Assembly: GCA_965214115.1 (NCBI GenBank)
Contig: CBDCAU010000005.1
Location: 124,001-188,000 of the forward strand
Source: Owenweeksia sp965214115
GTDB taxonomy: Bacteria > Bacteroidota > Bacteroidia > Flavobacteriales > Schleiferiaceae
Length of the DNA: 64,000 nt
Direction: 5' to 3'
How positions within the stretch are numbered: the stretch's first letter is position 1; each line of letters starts with the position of its first letter. The notes beneath the pieces are model-generated. The model was not told the DNA's origin, did no database searches, and worked only from the letters and a program-made list of their open reading frames with translations. This document shows, piece by piece, positions 60,612 to 64,000 of the stretch. The translations under genes were made by a program, and so were the position numbers.

Positions 60612-60862
60612 CTGTATTTTTTTTCAAGATATTCGGTGTATTCTTCTCTAAATTTCTCTTTGGTCATTGGCACTGATGATATTGCCAAATCCTTTATCGC
60701 TGGAGGGATCTCAATATCGTTGCTCGTTTTGCTCTTTTTTCTAATGTTGAGTCGCAAAAGATTCTCCACCATTTTAGATAAAGAAATACCTTTTTCCTTA
60801 GCGTAATTTTTCGCCTCTTCAATCACCATTTTATCCAATGACAATGTCAATTTTGTATTCAT
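60608..60862 (-). CDS. DUF6364-family antitoxin
   Basis: The 84-residue protein begins TKLTLSLDKMVIEEAKNYAK, a ribbon-helix-helix-like N-terminus (strand followed by two helices), and has a C-terminal acidic/basic tail (REEYTEYLEKKYR) suited to covering a PIN toxin. DUF6364 proteins are often found before PIN genes. It has its own exact TACATTTG promoter box with flanking TTAGACGT direct repeats that could be its operator. Confidence 0.83.
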   Translation of the reverse strand: MNTKLTLSLDKMVIEEAKNYAKEKGISLSKMVENLLRLNIRKKSKTSNDIEIPPAIKDLAISSVPMTKEKFREEYTEYLEKKYR

Positions 60863-60873
60863 TTCAAATCTTC

Positions 60874-60904
60874 TTAGACGTACAAATGTAAAAATTTTAG
60901 ACGT
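60874..60904 (-). promoter_or_regulatory. Promoter and possible operator of the DUF6364/PIN module
   Basis: The minus strand holds TACATTTG (60883-60890), an exact TAnnTTTG match, 20 bases before the ATG. On the plus strand two direct repeats TTAGACGT (60874-60881 and 60897-60904) flank it, 23 bases apart, i.e. on roughly the same face of the helix. This fits autoregulation by the antitoxin (inference). Confidence 0.55.
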
Positions 60905-60917
60905 GTAGATAAAATCC

Positions 60918-61823
60918 TCAAACCCAATCTTTCGGTTTTTTTAGGACTTCGAGCAATTTGAATTCTTCTGTATTTGGCTTAGGTTCAGCATTATAATCCC
61001 AGCGAACACGCGGCGGCAGGCTCATCAAAATACTTTCGGTGCGGCCATTGGTTTTCAATCCAAACAAAGTTCCTCGGTCGTGGACGAGATTAAATTCCAC
61101 ATAGCGTCCTCGGCGCAGCTCCTGCCAATAACGGTTTTCATTGTTCCATTTTATCGCTTTTCTTTTTTCTACGATTGGTAAATAAGATGGTAAAAAAGAT
61201 TTGCCCATTTTCATATTGAAATTCATCCAATCTTCGATAGAGTATTTTTGGTTTTCTTTCAAATAATCGTAAAAAGTACCACCGATTCCACGTGCCTCAT
61301 TTCGATGATGATTTTTAAAATACTCATCACATTTTTTTTTGAATTTGGGATACAAACTTTTATCAAAAGAATCGCCCGCATTTTTCTGAGTTTGGTGAAA
61401 ATGATGCGCATCTTCCTCAAAAAGATAATAGGGCGTCAAATCCGAACCGCCGCCAAACCAAACGTCAATCTTTTGATTGTCAACATCGTACATTTCAAAA
61501 TAGCGGTAATTGGCGTGGACGGTCGGAACAAAAGGATTTTCGGGATGCAACACTAAGGATAACCCACAGGCGAAGAATCGCGCGCCATCAGTCTGCATAT
61601 TCGATTTCAAAACCTCCGGCATTTCGCCGTGCACTACCGAAGTGCTTACGCCACCTTTTTCAAAAACACCACCATTGGAAATCACCCTCGTTTTTCCACC
61701 GCCGCCGCCCGCGCGCTTCCATTCATCTTCCACAAATTTTTCTTTGCCATCTATTTGTTCAATTTCTTGGCAAATTTCATCCTGCAATTGATGAATAAAA
61801 TTGGTAAATTCTTCCTTTATCAA
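60918..61823 (-). CDS. hemF: Oxygen-dependent coproporphyrinogen III oxidase
   Basis: The aerobic enzyme converts coproporphyrinogen III to protoporphyrinogen IX by oxidative decarboxylation. The 301-residue protein has the family motifs AGGGGGKTRVISNGGVFEKG, HPENPFVPTVHANYRYFEMY, WFGGGSDLTPYYLFEEDAHH and YVEFNLVHDRGTLFGLKTNG. The start is TTG at 61823; an upstream in-frame TAG excludes a longer ATG start. Its presence, instead of anaerobic HemN, points to aerobic growth. It follows the hemD-hemE fusion. Confidence 0.95.
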   Translation of the reverse strand: MIKEEFTNFIHQLQDEICQEIEQIDGKEKFVEDEWKRAGGGGGKTRVISNGGVFEKGGVSTSVVHGEMPEVLKSNMQTDGARFFACGLSLVLHPENPFVPTVHANYRYFEMYDVDNQKIDVWFGGGSDLTPYYLFEEDAHHFHQTQKNAGDSFDKSLYPKFKKKCDEYFKNHHRNEARGIGGTFYDYLKENQKYSIEDWMNFNMKMGKSFLPSYLPIVEKRKAIKWNNENRYWQELRRGRYVEFNLVHDRGTLFGLKTNGRTESILMSLPPRVRWDYNAEPKPNTEEFKLLEVLKKPKDWV

Positions 61824-61860
61824 AATCTATGAAATTTTAGTATCAAGAATGTTACGATCA

Positions 61861-61886
61861 GACTGACAACTAAGAACCAACAACTA
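61861..61886. repeat. ACTGACAACTAAGAACC repeat after the hemD-hemE gene
   Basis: ACTGACAACTAAGAACCAAC followed by AACTAATAA. The stop codon of the upstream gene (TAG, 61884-61886) falls at its edge. Confidence 0.55.
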
Positions 61887-63668
61887 ATAACTTTTCACCG
61901 CTTCCACAAACGCCTTTGCATTTTCAACTGGAATATTAGGTAAAATACCATGTCCCAAATTGGCAATGTAGCGGCGCGTTCCAAAATCAGCGACCATTTT
62001 TTTGGTCATTTTTTCGATTTCAGAAATTGGCGAAAGTAGTCGAACGGGGTCGAAATTTCCTTGTAAAGTAATCTGACCGCCAGATAGTTGTCGTGCTGTT
62101 GAAGGTTTGATAGTCCAGTCCACGCCGAGGGCGGAAACGGGCAATTTTGCCATTTCCTCCAAGGCAAACCAACATCCTTTGGCAAATACGATAACTGGAG
62201 CGATGCCTTTCAATGCGTCCACAATTTGACGGATATAATGCAAGGAAAAAGTTTCATAATCTATTGGGGAAAGTAAACCGCCCCACGAATCAAAAATCTG
62301 CAAAATATCCGCTCCCGAATCCGCCTTTTTCTTTAAATAAGAAATAGTAGTATTCGTAATTTTTTGCAATAATAGATGAGCGGCTTTCGGTTGTTGAAAA
62401 CAAAAACTTTTTGCTATATCAAAATTCTTGCTTCCTTGGCCCTGCACCATATAACAAAACACCGTCCACGGGCTGCCTGCAAAACCAATCAGCGGCACTT
62501 CGCCAGCCAGTTCTTGCTCGGTCATTTTCAATGCTTCAAAAACGTAGCTCAGCCGGTCTTCCACATCAATTTCAGGAATACTTTGCACTTGTTCCATCGT
62601 GCGGATGGGATTCGGAAGGACAGGGCCTTTTCCTGCAATCAATTGAACTTCAACATCCAACGCCTGTGGAATCACCAAAATATCCGAAAACAAAATCGCC
62701 GCGTCCGTCCCGATTTGCCGGATGGGCATCACCGTGATTTCGGTTGCCAGTTCGGGCGTTTCCACCCGCTCAAAAAAGCTGTACTTCTCGCGCAGCTTCA
62801 TATAATCGGGCAAATAGCGCCCAGCTTGCCGCATCATCCAAACGGGAGGGCGATTCACATTTTCACCGCGCAAAGCTTTGAGAATTAAATCATTTTTGAA
62901 AGATTTTTTATTCTCAAAAAGTCTGTTTTTTTGCTCGAAATTTAACTTTTCTTTAATCTCAGTTTTTAATTCTTTTTTGGTAAAAAATTCTATTGCTTTT
63001 TGCACCACGGATTCTATCGAAGGTTCATCGGCCTCGATGCGTGGATTGTTGCACCGCAAATGCACCGCCTCCGAAGTGGTGGCCCCGATGCAAAAACACG
63101 GGACATCTTCGCGGAGTTTGTTTTTTTTAAAAAAGCTGTAAACCGCTGTGGGAGAGAAGAATAAGATACCGTCTATTGGTTGCCAATCTATTTGATGCTG
63201 TACTAATTCTGTACGATAAACGATTTCTTTATGAACGGACACCCCTTTGCTTGCCAAATATTCAGGCAGGTCGTCCAGCGACTTATCGCCACAGAAAAAA
63301 TCAACGGCTTCCACATCATCGTTGCGCGCAATAATTTGTGCCAAACTTATGGCGTTTCCCGCGCGGGCACTGGTTTTCAGCCCGAGTTGTTCCAGTCGCT
63401 CAGTAGCTTTGATACCCACCGTAAAATTTTTCTTTCTATCAAAATTAGTGGGGTTTTTTTCTAAAAATTGCTCTAAACTGCGTACCGAATTTTTACTGGT
63501 AAAAATCCTTGCTTGTGAATCTTTTCGATTCAAATATTTGCCAAAACTTTCCTCATTAAATTCATTGAAAACTTCTATAAAATCCTTGTGTTGGAATTTA
63601 AGTCCACTTTGTTCGATAGATTTAACCAGTGGTTTGTCTAAGGTTTTGGAAGAGAATAATAATGGCAT
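61884..63668 (-). CDS. hemDE: Fused uroporphyrinogen-III synthase and uroporphyrinogen decarboxylase
   Basis: The 594-residue protein has two parts. Residues 1 to about 230 are HemD-like (PLLFSSKTLDKPLVKSIEQS, IFTSKNSVRSLEQFL, GILFFSPTAVYSFFKKN), which closes the tetrapyrrole ring. From about 255 on it is HemE (LILKALRGENVNRPPVWMMR, QAGRYLPDYMKLRE, ILFSDILVIPQALDV, GFAGSPWTVFCYMV, NLGHGILPN), which decarboxylates the product to coproporphyrinogen III. A Lys/Glu/Asn-rich linker (about 230-255) joins them without stop or start. No frameshift sign is visible. It starts six bases after hemC. Confidence 0.9.
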   Translation of the reverse strand: MPLLFSSKTLDKPLVKSIEQSGLKFQHKDFIEVFNEFNEESFGKYLNRKDSQARIFTSKNSVRSLEQFLEKNPTNFDRKKNFTVGIKATERLEQLGLKTSARAGNAISLAQIIARNDDVEAVDFFCGDKSLDDLPEYLASKGVSVHKEIVYRTELVQHQIDWQPIDGILFFSPTAVYSFFKKNKLREDVPCFCIGATTSEAVHLRCNNPRIEADEPSIESVVQKAIEFFTKKELKTEIKEKLNFEQKNRLFENKKSFKNDLILKALRGENVNRPPVWMMRQAGRYLPDYMKLREKYSFFERVETPELATEITVMPIRQIGTDAAILFSDILVIPQALDVEVQLIAGKGPVLPNPIRTMEQVQSIPEIDVEDRLSYVFEALKMTEQELAGEVPLIGFAGSPWTVFCYMVQGQGSKNFDIAKSFCFQQPKAAHLLLQKITNTTISYLKKKADSGADILQIFDSWGGLLSPIDYETFSLHYIRQIVDALKGIAPVIVFAKGCWFALEEMAKLPVSALGVDWTIKPSTARQLSGGQITLQGNFDPVRLLSPISEIEKMTKKMVADFGTRRYIANLGHGILPNIPVENAKAFVEAVKSY

Positions 63669-63674
63669 TTTTTA

Positions 63675-64000
63675 TCAATCGTTTGTGCGGATTTCCCGCA
63701 TTATTTTTTCACCACCGCGCGCCAAAACATCAACGGCGGCGGTTTTTCCAAGTTCGTCAGGATTAGGCCAATTCACGGTTTTGTCATAAATGATCTGGGA
63801 ACTACCATCCAAGGCAAAAACACCCGCTTTGAGATACAGTTTATTATTTTTAATAATAGCGTGTGCGCCCACTGGAGCAGAACAACCACCTTCCACTCTG
63901 TTCAGAAAATCACGTTCGATTTTGGCCAAAACAAATGTTTTTTCGCAGTTGACTTTTTGCAATTTCATTCCCGTTTCAAAATCCGTGGAGCGACACGCAA
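63675..64000 (-). CDS. hemC: Porphobilinogen deaminase, C-terminal part (runs off the window edge)
   Basis: The visible frame shows the C-terminal domain of HemC: ARGGEKIMREIRTND at the end, and the segment ERDFLNRVEGGCSAPVGAHA, whose Cys binds the dipyrromethane cofactor on which four porphobilinogens are joined. The frame is open through the window edge (…ACRSTDFETGMKLQ), so an internal ATG at 63968 is not the start. It precedes the hemD-hemE gene by six bases and heads the visible hem operon. Confidence 0.92.
   Translation of the reverse strand, partial: ACRSTDFETGMKLQKVNCEKTFVLAKIERDFLNRVEGGCSAPVGAHAIIKNNKLYLKAGVFALDGSSQIIYDKTVNWPNPDELGKTAAVDVLARGGEKIMREIRTND

Noticed and set aside
63675..63968. 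A complete 97-residue gene next to the hemD-hemE fusion
   Set aside because: The frame continues upstream through the window edge and matches the C-terminal domain of HemC, so the ATG at 63968 is internal.

Overview
This window comes from a chromosome of the phylum Bacteroidota. The evidence is C-terminal sorting domains of the type IX secretion system (T9SS), PorV/PorQ and TonB/DUF4249 gene sets, a PID-CTERM tail, and several -7 promoter boxes of the TAnnTTTG type used by the Bacteroidota primary sigma factor. An oxygen-dependent HemF and a succinate dehydrogenase suggest an aerobic respirer. No transposase, integrase, phage gene or CRISPR array was seen. The family or genus cannot be told from this sequence alone.

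Layout. 0-9 kb: the start of an AAA ATPase, a DUF4160/DUF2442 pair, sdhC-sdhA without sdhB, a T9SS cargo protein, a DUF1223 protein, prfB and an aldo/keto reductase. 9-14 kb: a secreted Kelch protein and the histidine-degradation operon hutI-hutG-ftcD, with a small antitoxin-like gene divergent from it. 14-25 kb: aroC, a lone DUF2442 gene, a dicarboxylate/amino-acid symporter, a DJ-1/PfpI lipoprotein, a large AsmA-like protein, tRNA-Cys, a tandem antitoxin-antitoxin-toxin locus and a Tsp/Prc protease. 25-35 kb: a TonB receptor with a DUF4249 lipoprotein, a MscS channel, a glycosyltransferase, ruvC, a four-helix-bundle gene inside an inverted-repeat element, a HIT protein and greA. 35-48 kb: a T9SS-type operon of TonB receptor, 1379-residue cargo protein and PorV-like protein, then a degenerate Rieske lipoprotein and a T9SS cargo/PID-CTERM pair. 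48-57 kb: an iron-acquisition operon (DUF4856, imelysin, HTTM, TonB receptor, choice-of-anchor I protein, SMUG2 glycosylase) behind a promoter with a Fur/DtxR-like palindrome. 57-64 kb: haem biosynthesis (hemC, a hemD-hemE fusion, hemF, hemB, hemL), with one toxin-antitoxin pair inside it and another directly after it.

Three themes stand out. First, short palindromic repeats of at least seven kinds fill many intergenic gaps, and several sit in frame inside genes (ftcD, hutI, hutG, the MscS gene, the glycosyltransferase and SMUG2); in three of these the same repeat is read in the same orientation and frame. Second, small antitoxin or toxin-antitoxin genes occur at six places. Third, five genes are broken by nine frameshifts, eight of them between 50.5 and 59.0 kb. 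All can be repaired by removing one base, mostly from A/T runs, which suggests uncorrected insertion errors rather than gene decay.
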